Source of the DNA: Pestalotiopsis fici W106-1
Lineage: Eukaryota > Ascomycota > Sordariomycetes > Amphisphaeriales > Sporocadaceae
Reading direction: 5' to 3'
Length of the DNA: 64,000 nt
Assembly: GCF_000516985.1 (NCBI RefSeq)
Contig: NW_006917092.1
Span: forward strand, 4,281,520 to 4,345,519
Part shown: positions 35,057 through 45,787 of the stretch, piece by piece
Layout: every line of letters begins with the position of its first letter
How positions within the stretch are numbered: position 1 is the first letter of the stretch
Made by a program: the position numbers and the translations under genes
Notes under the pieces: model-generated
What the model was told of the DNA's origin: nothing
What the model saw: only the letters and a program-made list of their open reading frames with translations
The model's database searches: none

Positions 35057-37573
35057 CTAAAACGGCGAGGCAACAACGTCCTCCTTGCCGAGCTTGTAAC
35101 GTCCGCTTTCTCTTGTTCCAATGCGACCCGAACTGCGACGGGGTGTGCTCAACTGTGCGCCAAAACCAGCAATACTATCCCGCGTGGGTCGCTTCAACTG
35201 TTTCTTGGCCACCATGTTGACTTCATTTGGCAGAGCAACAATCACGTTCTGGTCCGTGCCAAACTTGAAATCGTCAGCCTTGACTTCGTCCGTGTATCGC
35301 TTGATTGTGTAAGGTGCCTTGGCTCCACGCAGGACCTTCTTAAGGTTCCAGTCAATGATGTAGGGGCCCGTGGCCGTGATAATCGAAGTCTCCTCGAGAG
35401 ACTGGCCAACGTTGAAGCGTGCGGGTGTAAACGTGACGGGCTTGCCTGTCTCGTAGGCAAACTGGGCCACGTGCTCTGGTGTCAATGCGAGACGGCGCGG
35501 CTGAGGCTTCGAGTCTGCAGCAAATGATTTCTCAAAGCCAAGTCTGCCCTCGTTCTTGCCGCTCTTCTGTTTGGCATCAATCAGCAACAGGTAGGTACGA
35601 CAAGTACCGAGGACCCAGCGGCCGTCAGCGGACACGTCAAGTCCGAGGATGGGCTCGCCAAGAGCTGGGATATGCGTCTTTGCGTTGATTCCGAGACGGT
35701 CAAAGAGACGAATGTCACCCTTGTTGGAGGCAACGGCAACATAGCCCTTCTCCGTGGTAGATATGGCGCTAAAGTCATTCTTGGAGGCATATTGCTTGAG
35801 CTGCGAGTCGACGAGCTTGTTGCCGGCGAGACGAGGGTCCACTCGGAATAGTGAGTTGTGGCTGATACCCAGAAATGTTGGTTCGTGTGTCATTTGGGCG
35901 AATTTGTTTTCGGGGGCAAACGTCACGACGGGCACATCATCATGAACATTCCACTCATCAACAACCTTGCCATACTCGAGATCCATGCGGTAGAGCTTGG
36001 TGGGATCCGCCTCATTCTGCAGAATCATATTCCGGTCCTCGTTGTGTAACATGGCTTTCTTGGGCGTGAACAGTGCACCCTTGGGCGTCTTGACCTCGGA
36101 AATGTTCGTAGAAAACTCGAGATGATTGTTTGGCGCATGCTTGAAAACGCCGATCTTGGATCCACGAACGACAAACGATCGGTCGTGCTTGTATCCTACA
36201 GATATGGACTTGTTTGTAGCCTTATCCTGTGGTTGTGTTTCCAGGTCATCGTGCTCCTCATCAGAATCGTAGTGTTCGCTCCGGATTCCGGGGTCTTCAT
36301 CCTCCTCCTCCTCCTCCTCGTCCACGTCGGGCTCTTGCTCCTCCTCCTCCTCGGGCCCCTCTTCAGGCACATCCTCCATCTTGAGATCTTCAAAGGCATC
36401 GAGCACATACTGCCGTTCCTGATCTTTGACCTTTGTCCACTTGATTTCGTTCAGTTGCTCCCACAGTGCTCGCATGAGCCCCTCCTGGAACCGCTCCAAT
36501 GTCTGCTGGTCTTTAAAACGGAGGAGCCAAGAGTAGGCAGAGCCATCCTCGGTGAACTGGTTGAAAATAAAGGAAAGGAACTCAAAGTTGAAAACCGGAT
36601 TGATGTCGGCAATGACTGGGATGCCCAGCCATTCTTGATCCTTACTTGCGACCTGCAACCAATATTGCCAGTTTCCAACATCGGACACCTGTGCCGTGAC
36701 CGAGGTATCCTTGAGAATGAAAGACCCCGAAGGAAAATCGAAGAAGTGTAGCTCCCCGAGCTCCATGGATAAGATCTCGAGGGGCTCTGGTTGGGTCGGG
36801 ACAGGGGGAGGGGCCATCTCCCTTGCGGGCGCGCGCACCTCTCTCTCCTCTCTAGGCGGTTCGGGGGTATCTTGTTCAGGGTCCGTAGCGGCAGTCAAGG
36901 ATTGCTGGGGAGGTGCCGCCTCGCGTTTGACGCCAGTGTTGGCGGCGGTCTTGGCGAAGAACATGTCGTCTGCCGATTCAAAGGTTCGGCCGATGGTTGG
37001 GCTTTGGATGGGGCTAGCCTGGGGGATGGGCTGCTCGTCCTCGAATTCAAACTGCTGCAGATCGCTCTCGGAAGCAGTGGTGTGGGGTTTCCGATACTTG
37101 CGTTCGTACTGACACTGCTTTGCTATGCGCTCAAAGGCCTCGATCTGCATGGACTGCACGCCGGAGTCGCAGACAAACTCGTACAGGTCGCCTACGTCGC
37201 CGCTCAGATCCTTCCATGCGAGAATGGTGCCGGAGCCGGGGCGAGTCTCGAGGCGAAAATGCAGGGCCTCGTCGAGGAGGAAAGTCTTTTCGTCTCGTTC
37301 GTTGGCAAGGGCGTCGATCTCGGCGTCCTCTCCTTCTTCATCGGCCAGAAGCTCGGCCTCACCCTCCTCGTAGACTCTCTGGACAACTAGCTGGTATTGG
37401 AAATCCTGACCGGTGCGGCGAATGCGGGCGGTGGCGTCTTTGAAGATGAGCTCCGAGTAGCCCTTTGGGGAGAGCGGCCTGACGAGATATAGTTGTCCCT
37501 GGGGCAACTCGATCATGGACTCCTGGCTACTATTGCCGAAGATCAGCTTGCCAACATTCTTGAGGACAAACAT
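35057..37573 (-). CDS. VID27: VID27 family protein (vacuolar import and degradation protein 27)
   Basis: Single uninterrupted exon encoding 838 aa on the minus strand. Yeast Vid27 is a cytoplasmic protein first linked to vacuolar import and degradation of fructose-1,6-bisphosphatase; its biochemical role is poorly defined. The N-terminal VID27 PH-like domain starts MFVLKNVGKLIFGNSSQES (about residues 1-170). A central PH-like domain (about 268-385) includes LGELHFFDFPSGSFILKDTSV. A strongly acidic Glu/Asp linker spans about residues 400-444. The C-terminal beta-propeller-like domain (about 450-790) starts near KSISVGYKHDRSFVVRGSKI and includes FLGISHNSLFRVDPR and GDIRLFDRLGINAKT. A basic tail follows. 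Start, stop and length all fit the family, and the ATG is the first in the frame. Head-to-head with TPS1 across 3.3 kb. Confidence 0.95.
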   Translation of the reverse strand: MFVLKNVGKLIFGNSSQESMIELPQGQLYLVRPLSPKGYSELIFKDATARIRRTGQDFQYQLVVQRVYEEGEAELLADEEGEDAEIDALANERDEKTFLLDEALHFRLETRPGSGTILAWKDLSGDVGDLYEFVCDSGVQSMQIEAFERIAKQCQYERKYRKPHTTASESDLQQFEFEDEQPIPQASPIQSPTIGRTFESADDMFFAKTAANTGVKREAAPPQQSLTAATDPEQDTPEPPREEREVRAPAREMAPPPVPTQPEPLEILSMELGELHFFDFPSGSFILKDTSVTAQVSDVGNWQYWLQVASKDQEWLGIPVIADINPVFNFEFLSFIFNQFTEDGSAYSWLLRFKDQQTLERFQEGLMRALWEQLNEIKWTKVKDQERQYVLDAFEDLKMEDVPEEGPEEEEEQEPDVDEEEEEEDEDPGIRSEHYDSDEEHDDLETQPQDKATNKSISVGYKHDRSFVVRGSKIGVFKHAPNNHLEFSTNISEVKTPKGALFTPKKAMLHNEDRNMILQNEADPTKLYRMDLEYGKVVDEWNVHDDVPVVTFAPENKFAQMTHEPTFLGISHNSLFRVDPRLAGNKLVDSQLKQYASKNDFSAISTTEKGYVAVASNKGDIRLFDRLGINAKTHIPALGEPILGLDVSADGRWVLGTCRTYLLLIDAKQKSGKNEGRLGFEKSFAADSKPQPRRLALTPEHVAQFAYETGKPVTFTPARFNVGQSLEETSIITATGPYIIDWNLKKVLRGAKAPYTIKRYTDEVKADDFKFGTDQNVIVALPNEVNMVAKKQLKRPTRDSIAGFGAQLSTPRRSSGRIGTRESGRYKLGKEDVVASPF

Positions 37574-40500
37574 CTTGGCGGGCGCAACGGGAGTGGTCAG
37601 CCGTTGTCAGGTACAAATGTGGGAAAGGGACGAGAAGAGCGAGCTCTGGACAGACGGCAGCGACGTCCCTGAAGAAGTCCCAGTTGCCGGCTCCTCAGAC
37701 GGGTGGTTAAGGTAGGTAGTCTTATCGCCGCGATTCAATGTCGCAATCGGGCAGGGTGAATATATCGCAAGGGCGAATGCCAGGTAAGCACAGAGGGTTT
37801 GTCCTACTATGCGCGTCCTTGGGTTTTCGGGTGAAATGGCGACTACACTGTATTCGAACCGAGGTATGGTCCGGATCCAGGTTCTCTGTTGCAGTGTTTT
37901 AATTTTTATATCCTTGAAAAATTGTCGAGAATAAAATCTTGCTGCGTTTCCTAGGTGTTCAAATGACGGCGGGCTCACACTAGGAGCTGCGTCATAAGCC
38001 GAGAAACGCAAGCAGGCAGACAAGGCACAAAGCTTTCCAAGGCAATCAAGATGCCTAATGAGGGTAGGTAGATTGGTTTGACTTGACTTGATTTGATTTA
38101 GGCTAGCATACCACCCGCTGCTTGATGTTGCTGCCGCTGCCGCTGCTTCTGCTGCTGCTGCTGGTTGTTTGCTATGGTCTGATGGGCAAAAAGAGAGTGG
38201 GATGAAATGGATTGGCGGGGTAGGGTAAATGTGGCTAAGGCTCATTTATCTGGTCCTTGACGCCACTTCAGTTCTTCCCAGGCCTCCCTCTCATATAAAT
38301 CGTGGCGCGCTAAATATGCAGCCTATCTTCTGTGGATACCTTCAATGTTGGGTTTACACACAATGGCAGGGCAGGTAGATGGGTAGGCAGGCTGGCTGGC
38401 AGCGACGGGTGCTATAACAAAAGTGAGGTCATCTCTATTGTTCCTTTCATATACCGAAAAAGAAAAAAAAACAAAGAGTTAGAAAGCGATACAATCCCAC
38501 CAGAAAACCCTCTTGTTTGATGGGCCTCTTTGTGAGTTGTGTTTTGGTCCCACTCTTGGGCCATATTGTAGGACTAATAAGACTGACGATGATACTGCCC
38601 CATGTGCCTGGCTTGCCTGGCTAGATAGTTTAGCATTGGAAGGAGGGCGTATTGTGCATGGTTTTTGCATCACATATGTGAATGGTGTTGAAGTAGCTTG
38701 CTGTCAACTCGTGTATGCATCGTGTGTGCTATGTGGAAAGGCAGAGAGAGAGACTGTGTGTGTATTGTTCCAGAAAGCCAAACATTTTTGGAAGATAACC
38801 ATTAGCTGCTGTGTTGGCCCCTCAAGTAATACATGAGACAGCCACATTGCAATCAATGTCCAAAGAGGCCGGAGAAATTTCCCCGAAGAATCGAATATGC
38901 AAGAAAATGCGACAAGGCTATATCTCTTCACGTTTTTGTGCACATGCTCTTCTTACCTGCCAGGTAATCCTGTCGTTCCCATGACGTGTAGGTTAGAATG
39001 CTGGACCTTTAGAGAATCGACATGATCCAGCCAATGCCAGGAAGCATCCTTGGCAGCGTAAATGCAGGGGCGGTGAAAGATTGAAACTCTTGGGGAAGGA
39101 AGCTATAAGATACAAGCAAGAGAAGGGATAAGAAAGATGTGAATAGATTCCACACGACTAGCTAGCTAGGGCCAGTAAAACCCCATGTCTGCGACTATGA
39201 AGCAGCAGAAACCCAGGGGAGGACAAAAGGGAACAGAAAGAACAAGAATCAATCACTCGGTTGTGTTGTTGTCACAGTTGGGCAAAAATAGAAACTTGAT
39301 GACTTGGCTTGTACTTGTGTAATCTGTGATTTCACCAAATCACATTGGGGGTTTGGGATCATATTGGAATCCCACGAGCTTCAGATGATTGGACTTTCCA
39401 AGAGCCCTGTACCTGCGATACTTAGTCTTGACGGCAGGACGGCTTTTTGGGCTCTCTCACTGAAGTTGCATTGATGCATGCCATCACCTTAGCGTAGGCG
39501 GGGGCAGTGCGGGTTTGGGTGAGGCTAATTAGCACCATGTCCATCCGGGGAGTGTGGCAGATTCCTCTTAAAAAGCACCAAAGAAAAAAAAAAATCCTTG
39601 CCATCCTTGACACAAATTACGTCAATACGTCAGCAACCGGAGAAGAGCTCCTTGAGCTTGGTCCTCCCAGCTTTGTACTAAACAGGCCCAGCCAAAAGAG
39701 GAAAAAAAGAAAAAAGAAAAAGAAAAGTCATCCCCCCCACTACATAAACACTACGTTTATTTCCCAATAGTGTTTTTGCTATAGGAGCACATTTCAAAAG
39801 GATAAAAGTCAGTGTGTAAGTGATCAAGTCTTCCAACAAATATATGATTATAATATTGACTTGTAAACGATTCCTGGTAAAGTGCCAGAGAGCTATATCA
39901 TCAGTTCCGACCTCTGGCTGCTGGTACAGAACATTTGGGTCTAACGTAAGTGTTACATAGCCAGTGGGCTGACCGGGGGGTATCACTACATGTACCACCA
40001 TCATCTACGTGCTGTTCTGGCAGGGATTTGACCCAAATAGCAACAGCAAGAGCTGGAAGTGACGGGATGAATCCATGCAAATGCAGAGGGAGAGAAAGAG
40101 AAAGATTCCTGGCCGCCGGGGATGGATGCTAGGAGGATGAGACTGGCAAGGCAATGAATGGGTAAATTAGAAAAGTTGTGTCTTGTACTGATTTGTTTCC
40201 TCCTCAGACTGTCAGCCCTTTTTACCAAACCTTTAATCCCATCCGCCGTCTTTTCCATTCACACAATCTTTCTTTCCATTCTTCTCCTTTCTCACATTTG
40301 TGCACATACGCGTACGTACATAGACGCATACAGACTGCCCTACACATGCACTTGTGTAGTATATATTTATTACATTATTTTTCTTTGAAGCTTATGTCCT
40401 CGATCATGTTTCACTGAGTGATCGGTATTCCAATCAAAGCTCAAACGAAGCCCACATGCTTGTTCTAGGACCCTCCCACAGAACCAACTAGACGGCTGTG

Positions 40501-40857
40501 TGCCCCGCCATCGACGCCAATTGACGTACCTACTTGCTCGCTACCTGACCTACTCGTACCCAGGTACACCAGACCTACCACGACAACGACTTGATCTAAC
40601 CCACGCCTCGACGAGCTTCTCTTTCAAAAACTCTACATCCATCCACTTCCTCCCTCGCTTTTCCCTCTCCCTGCCGCGTATTTTGCCTTGTCCCCTTTGC
40701 CTTCCGAGATCGACCATCGAGACAGCTGCGCCGCCAGTACTCTCTGCACACACTTGTGGACTACAGCATCTAATCAACACCAGTCCCGCTCGTTGCGCTC
40801 TCTCGATTTTCTGGCTCCTACACTTCTTGTCCGACGTCCACAACACGAAGAAGGGCC
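37574..40857. other. Divergent intergenic region between VID27 and TPS1
   Basis: No recognised gene in about 3.3 kb. A 212-codon minus-strand open frame (38245-37607) ends 34 bp before the VID27 start. Its Ala run comes from a GCT/GCC microsatellite near 38130-38160 and it has no domain, so I treat it as VID27 leader/promoter. The last 300 bp before TPS1 are CT-rich leader-like sequence, with one stress-response-element core (CCCCT, 40692-40696) of uncertain meaning. Confidence 0.55.
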
Positions 40858-42399
40858 ATGGCTCAAGATGACGGAACTCCTGGCAGACTGCTACTCATCT
40901 CGAATCGCCTGCCAATCACCATCAAACGCCAGGATGAGGGCCAATACAGCTTCTCCATGTCCTCTGGCGGCCTAGTCACCGGTCTCAGCGGCCTCAGTAA
41001 GACAACAACCTTTCAGTGGTACGGTTGGCCCGGCTTGGAGGTTCCTGAGCCCGAGATCGAAAAGGTCAAGCAACAACTCAAGGAACAGTACGGCGCTGTT
41101 CCTGTCTTTGTCGATGACGACCTTGCAGACAGGCACTATAATGGCTTTGCCAACTCGATCCTCTGGCCGCTCTTCCACTATCACCCGGGCGAGATCACCT
41201 TTGACGAGAGTGCATGGGACGCCTACAAGGAAGTAAACAGGCTGTTTGCAAAGACCGTGGTCAAGGATGTACAGGATGGCGACATTATCTGGGTACATGA
41301 CTATCACTTGATGCTATTGCCCGAGCTCTTGCGCCAGGAGCTCGATGGGAAGCGCAAGAACATCAAGATTGGCTTCTTCCTGCACACCCCATTTCCCAGC
41401 AGCGAGATCTATCGCATCTTGCCTGTGCGTGAGGCCCTTCTTCAGGGCCTTTTGCAATGCGATCTCATCGGCTTCCACACATACGACTATGCCCGTCACT
41501 TCCTGAGCTCCTGCTCGCGCATCCTCGAGACCTCCACCACCCCCAACGGTGTCGCCTACAAGGGTAAATTCATCACCGTCGGCGCTTTCCCCATCGGCAT
41601 CGATCCCGACAAGTTTGTCGAGGGCCTCAAGAAGCCAAAGGTGCAGGAGCGCATTGCTGCCCTCTCACGAAAGTTTGACGGCGTCAAGCTTATCGTTGGT
41701 GTAGACCGCCTCGACTACATCAAGGGAGTGCCCCAAAAACTGCATGCTCTCGAGGTCTTCCTGACCGAACATCCAGAATGGATCGGCAAGATAGTGCTTG
41801 TTCAGGTTGCGGTGCCGTCTCGCCAAGACGTGGAGGAGTACCAAAACCTCCGTGCCGTTGTCAATGAGCTCGTGGGCCGGATCAACGGAAAGTTTGGCAC
41901 GATTGAGTTTATGCCTATTCACTTTCTGCACCAGAGCGTCAATTTTGACGAGCTCTGTGCCCTTTACGCCGTCTCCGATGTCTGCCTAGTTTCATCTACC
42001 CGTGATGGCATGAATCTGGTCTCTTACGAATATATCGCCACACAACATGATCGCCACGGTGTCATGATTTTGTCCGAGTTCACCGGCGCCGCGCAGTCGC
42101 TCAACGGCTCCCTGATCGTCAACCCCTGGAATACCGAGGAGCTTGCCAATGCTATTCATGATGCTGTGACCATGTCTCCTGAGATGCGGGAGGCCAACTT
42201 TCGCAAGCTTGAGCGCTATGTCTTCAAATACACAAGCGCATGGTGGGGTCAGAGCTTTGTGTCCGAATTGACCAAGGTGAATTACGAGGCAGGTGAGAAG
42301 CAGTCCCTGACTGGTACGGGTGAAGTCAGCCAAAAGCTCACAATGGGTGCAAATGGTGCAGTGGCAGGGGTAACTGAAGGCGAGGCTGGTTCGACGTAG
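40858..42399 (+). CDS. TPS1: Alpha,alpha-trehalose-phosphate synthase (UDP-forming)
   Basis: Single exon, 513 aa, GT20 family. It transfers glucose from UDP-glucose to glucose-6-phosphate to make trehalose-6-phosphate, the first step of trehalose synthesis in the cytosol, important for stress and heat tolerance and for glycolytic control. Signatures in order: LLLISNRLPI (about 11-20), YGWPGLEVP, ILWPLFHYHPGEITF, WVHDYHLMLLPELLR (about 144-158), FFLHTPFPSSEIYRILPVR, GFHTYDYARHF, PIGIDPDKF, VGVDRLDYIKGVPQKL, and STRDGMNLVSYEYIATQ. These are the substrate-binding segments of the family and all look intact. There is no phosphatase domain, so it is the stand-alone synthase type. The start ATG is in strong context (GCCATGGCT). 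The stop codon lies only about 250 bp from the AT-rich transposon block, yet the coding sequence shows no RIP-like damage. Confidence 0.98.
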   Translation: MAQDDGTPGRLLLISNRLPITIKRQDEGQYSFSMSSGGLVTGLSGLSKTTTFQWYGWPGLEVPEPEIEKVKQQLKEQYGAVPVFVDDDLADRHYNGFANSILWPLFHYHPGEITFDESAWDAYKEVNRLFAKTVVKDVQDGDIIWVHDYHLMLLPELLRQELDGKRKNIKIGFFLHTPFPSSEIYRILPVREALLQGLLQCDLIGFHTYDYARHFLSSCSRILETSTTPNGVAYKGKFITVGAFPIGIDPDKFVEGLKKPKVQERIAALSRKFDGVKLIVGVDRLDYIKGVPQKLHALEVFLTEHPEWIGKIVLVQVAVPSRQDVEEYQNLRAVVNELVGRINGKFGTIEFMPIHFLHQSVNFDELCALYAVSDVCLVSSTRDGMNLVSYEYIATQHDRHGVMILSEFTGAAQSLNGSLIVNPWNTEELANAIHDAVTMSPEMREANFRKLERYVFKYTSAWWGQSFVSELTKVNYEAGEKQSLTGTGEVSQKLTMGANGAVAGVTEGEAGST

Positions 42400-42655
42400 G
42401 ACTCTGCTTACGCCGAGGTAGGAAAGGCGATAACTGGGACAAGAGCTGGAATACGGCACATAGAAGACCGTGATATTTGGCTGCCCAGGAATCCCGGCGT
42501 GATTGGTAAGCGCATTTCCTATGGTAGAAACGAACCAATTGTAGCAAAACCAAGTGTAAAAGCCATAATAGTTTTACGCCAAGGACCAAGGTGCATGCTG
42601 TAAGCAATTATATCACCGTGCAAATAAAAGGCTTGCATTAAAAGGCGATTTTGTA
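42400..42655. other. TPS1 3' flank and compartment boundary
   Basis: The last normal-composition sequence before the AT-rich block. It probably contains the TPS1 3' UTR. Confidence 0.6.
42623..42628 (+). terminator. Candidate polyadenylation signal of TPS1
   Basis: AATAAA lies about 225 nt downstream of the TPS1 stop, at the edge of the AT-rich block. Fungal poly(A) signals are loose and AT-rich sequence starts here, so this is only a plausible site. Confidence 0.35.
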
Positions 42656-42755
42656 TAATTTAAAAGTTTTATTATTTTAAAATAAATTAATATTATTAAA
42701 TATTATTAAAATTATAATAAATAAATGGTAAAAGCATATATTTTTATATAATAAT

Positions 42756-43821
42756 TAAGGTTGTGAAATAGGTAATTAGCAGTTAAACTGGGCTTAAGTT
42801 AATTCGATTGCTAATTAAAATTAGCCCAGTTAGTTTACTTTATAATTAGAATTAATTTAAGTTTTAAAATTAATTAATTATAATTAATTAAGCAGTTAAT
42901 TTCAATTAAAATAACTTAAGTTAAATTAGAATAATTAAATTAATTAATTAGCTATATAAAATAACTTATTTATAAATTAAAAGTGAAATAATAAAAATAA
43001 AATAATAATAATTAAAGTAATTTATATTTTAATAATTATTCTTTTAAATTAAAATAAAACTTTCTTTAATTAGGGTTAAAAACGCAATCTGCAGTTAGTT
43101 AATGCAGTTTAAGTTAACTTAAGTTAATGCAGTTGCAATTTAAACTTTTGCTAACTGCATATAGTTACTTGTTAATTTAAGTCCGGATTTTACTAACTTA
43201 AGTTAACTGCGTAATTAATTATAATTATTGTAATATAAAAATTAAATAATTAATTAAAAATCGAATTTTTATTATTTTAATAACCTTTTAACCTGTATAA
43301 ATATAATAATAAACCTTTAATTTAAAGGCTTTAAAAGAATTAATAAAATTATTTTATTTAATTAAATAATTATAATTTTATTATCGTAGTTAGCAGTTAA
43401 TTAAATTAACTGCAAAATGCAGTTTGCAGTTAATTTACAGTTAATTTAACTTTTTGCAATTACAATCTAAATTTTAACTAACTGCAGTTAATTAAATTGC
43501 AGTCCGAAAATCGTGCAATTAAGTTAATTGCACTGTAATTAATTAGCAATTAACTGCATTTTAACCCTGTCTTTAATACGTTTTTATTCGATTTTTAATT
43601 AATTAAATTAAACTAACTGGCAGTTAATTAATAAATAACTTAAGTTAATAAAATAAAAATTATAATTAATTAAAATTAGTTTTTAAATTAATTAAAATTA
43701 GCATAGTTATTTAACCTGCTAATTATAATTAACTTAAGTTAGCAAAATGCTAATTTTAACTATTTAGTTAATTAATAACTAGAATTAAAATTAGAAACTT
43801 AAATTAATTTTCACAACCCTA
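42756..43821 (+). mobile_element. hAT-type MITE, family H3 copy 1 (interrupted)
   Basis: Begins TAAGGTTG and ends CAACCCTA, which are CAGGGTTG / CAACCCTG ends altered by C-to-T and G-to-A changes. Its left part (GTGAAATAGGTAATTAGCAG) is repeated at 44874. Another MITE is inserted at 43071-43569; without it and its duplication the element is about 560 bp. I could not find a clean 8-bp target duplication, so the ends are less certain than for H1 and H2. Confidence 0.6.
43071..43569 (+). mobile_element. hAT-type MITE, family H2, 499 bp, nested in H3
   Basis: Ends TAGGGTT...AACCCTG are flanked by a perfect 8-bp target-site duplication TCTTTAAT (43063-43070 and 43570-43577). Length 499 bp, identical to the copies at 49419 and 51380. 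It carries no coding capacity, so it must be mobilised by a transposase in trans. The 8-bp duplication and CAGGG-type ends are hallmarks of the hAT superfamily. Confidence 0.9.
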
Positions 43822-43834
43822 ATTATATGCTGAG

Positions 43835-44356
43835 CAGGGTTGGAAATGCTGTTGGGCGTAGCCCAACACAATGACTAAGCAGATGACTAAGCGCGCAACG
43901 CTTAGCGTTGCTATATAATAGATTGGCCTACGGCCAATCCGTAGATAGGAAATGCATGCTTCTACCACACTCTCTCTATGACCCAATGGTGCCTAACAAA
44001 TGCAGTTTGTAATTAATTGGTGAAGTTTAAGTTAACTTAACTTTTAATCGATTATTTAATATTTTTAAAAGCTTATTATTGCTTTAAATCTTTTAAAAAC
44101 GGTTTTATAAAACGTTTATAAGATAAATAATATTAATAATTTATTTAATTTAATACTAATAGTTTAATTATTGCAGTTAACAGTTAATTAACTTAATTGC
44201 AATATTAAGTTAGCAGTTATTTTGCAGTTAACTTAAGTTATTATAATTGCAATCTGGATTTTAACTAATTATAATCAGTTAAATTGCAGTTTAAAAATCG
44301 TGTAATTAAGTTAACTGCAATGCAATGCACTGCGTAGTCACTTTTTTGCAACTTAA
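43835..44356 (+). mobile_element. hAT-type MITE, family H2, internally deleted and carrying a solo LTR
   Basis: Starts CAGGGTTGGAAATGC and ends TTTTTTGCAACTTAA (decayed right end). A perfect 8-bp duplication ATGCTGAG lies at 43827-43834 and 44357-44364. A 149-bp solo LTR sits inside near the left end. Excluding it and its duplication, about 368 bp of MITE remain; a central segment present in the 499-bp copies is missing. Confidence 0.88.
43850..43998 (+). mobile_element. Solo LTR, 149 bp, nested in an H2 MITE
   Basis: Begins TGTTGGGCGTAGC and ends GGTGCCTAACA (TG...CA with short inverted ends). It is flanked by the 5-bp duplication AATGC (43845-43849 and 43999-44003). Related LTR copies are at 45788, 47283 and 63141. 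It is the least RIP-altered copy. No internal retroelement sequence remains, so it arose by LTR-LTR recombination. Confidence 0.92.
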
Positions 44357-44431
44357 ATGCTGAGTTATCGTGCACGTTAGGCTACGCTTAATATATTAAT
44401 TTGTTAAAATTAATAAAAAATAGCGTATTAT

Positions 44432-44873
44432 CAAGGTTAGCATTAAATATAAGCTTGAGTTAACTTAATTAAATTAACTTAAATTTAATTGAGTTAAGTT
44501 ATTAATTAAACTTAATTAAATTATTAAAAATGCTAAGTTAGCTAACTTAAACTTAATTGATTTAATTAGTAAATAAACTCAAATTAAATTAATTGAGTTA
44601 AGTTAATAATTTAATTAATTTAATAACTTAAAGAATAATTAATTTTTATTAAATAATATTAAAATAAATAAGTTTTATACCGTAAAAATGAAAAGAGAAA
44701 ATTAATAAATAAAAGGCTATATTTATTATTATTATATTATTATCAGGGTTGCAATTAAATTAACTAATAATTAACTCAATTAAATTAAGAATAACTCAAT
44801 TTGAAAATCCGGCTAAGTAAAACTCAATGATTTAGTTAAAGGCTTGAATAAAACTCATTGATTTAATTAGGAG
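44432..44873 (+). mobile_element. Fragmented H1-like hAT MITE sequence
   Basis: Starts CAAGGTTAGCATTAAATATAAG, a RIP-altered version of the H1 left end at 62335. A second hAT-like end (CAGGGTTGCAATT) appears at about 44739. The order of fragments does not match an intact H1, so at least one insertion or deletion has scrambled it. Boundaries are approximate. Confidence 0.5.
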
Positions 44874-45447
44874 CAAGGTTGTAAAATAGTTAATTAGCAG
44901 TTAAACTAGGCCCAATTCCAGTTAATTTAAGTTAATTCGGGTGCTAATTAGAATTAGCCTAGTTAGCTTACCCGGTAATTAAAATTAACTTAAGTTTTTT
45001 AAATTACTAATTATAACTAATTAAACATTAATTATAACTAGAATAATTTAAGTTAAACTGGAATAACTGGGCCAATTAAATGGGTATACGAAATAATTTA
45101 TTTATTAATTTAAAAATAAATAATAAAATTAAAATTAAAGTAATAATATAATTTTATTCTTTTATATTCGCTTTATTAACTATAAACAAAATCTTTTAAG
45201 CTACGTTTTTATTCGATTTTTAATTAATAAAACTAAATTAATTGCCAGTTAACTAGGACTAATTAGCTAATTAATAAAATACAAATTATAATTAACTTAA
45301 ATTAGTTTTTAAATTAATTAGAACTGGCCTAATTATTTGAGCTGCTAATTGGAACTAATTTAAGTTAGCTAAATGCTAACTTTAACTGCCTAATTAATTA
45401 ATAACTAAAATTAGAATTAAAAACTTAAATTAATTATTTAAACCCTG
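44874..45447 (+). mobile_element. hAT-type MITE, family H3 copy 2
   Basis: Starts CAAGGTTGTAAAATAG, followed by the TTAATTAGCAG stretch shared with copy 1, and ends TTAAACCCTG; about 574 bp. The flanking octamers (ATTAGGAG and ATTACTAT) do not match, so either they are mutated or the boundaries have been rearranged. Confidence 0.6.
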
Positions 45448-45465
45448 ATTACTATTTATTAAGGT

Positions 45466-45787
45466 CAGGGTTAAAAATGCAATTTACAATTAATTAGTGA
45501 AGTTTAAGTTAACTTAACTTTTTGTAATTGCAATCCGGACTTTTATTAATTGCATATAGTTATTTGTTAATTTAGATTTAAATTTAAATAACTTAAATTA
45601 ATTGCGCAATTGCTTGTAGTTATTATAATATAATATTAAAATAATTAATAATAAATCGATTTTTTAACATTTTTAAAAGCTTTTTATTACTTTAAATTTT
45701 TTAAAAACGGCTTTATAAAACGTTTATAAAATAAATAATATTAATAATTTATTTAATTAAATAATAATGATTTAGTCATTATAATTA
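45466..45787 (+). mobile_element. hAT-type MITE, family H2, truncated on the right
   Basis: Starts CAGGGTTAAAAATGCAATTTAC and follows the H2 consensus until it is cut at 45787 by the LTR of Gypsy copy A. Its right half is not found on the other side of that element within the window. Confidence 0.75.

Noticed and set aside
37607..38245. 212-codon open frame before VID27 considered as a gene
   Set aside because: Low-complexity Ala/Ser composition from a GCT/GCC repeat, no domain, and its position fits a leader or promoter. Kept only as a finding.
1..42655. Search for tRNA and 5S rRNA genes
   Set aside because: No sequence with a convincing B-box/T-loop and acceptor pairing was found by eye. 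A tRNAscan-SE run would settle it.
43850..43998. 149-bp repeat considered as a MITE with terminal inverted repeats
   Set aside because: The 5-bp duplications, TG...CA ends and association with polypurine tracts at 45936 and 63141 fit an LTR better than a DNA transposon.
42661..45780. Short recurring motifs (TTAATTAA, GCAGTTA) considered as a CRISPR-like or tandem array
   Set aside because: Spacing is irregular, the motifs are parts of diverged MITE copies, and the host is a eukaryote.
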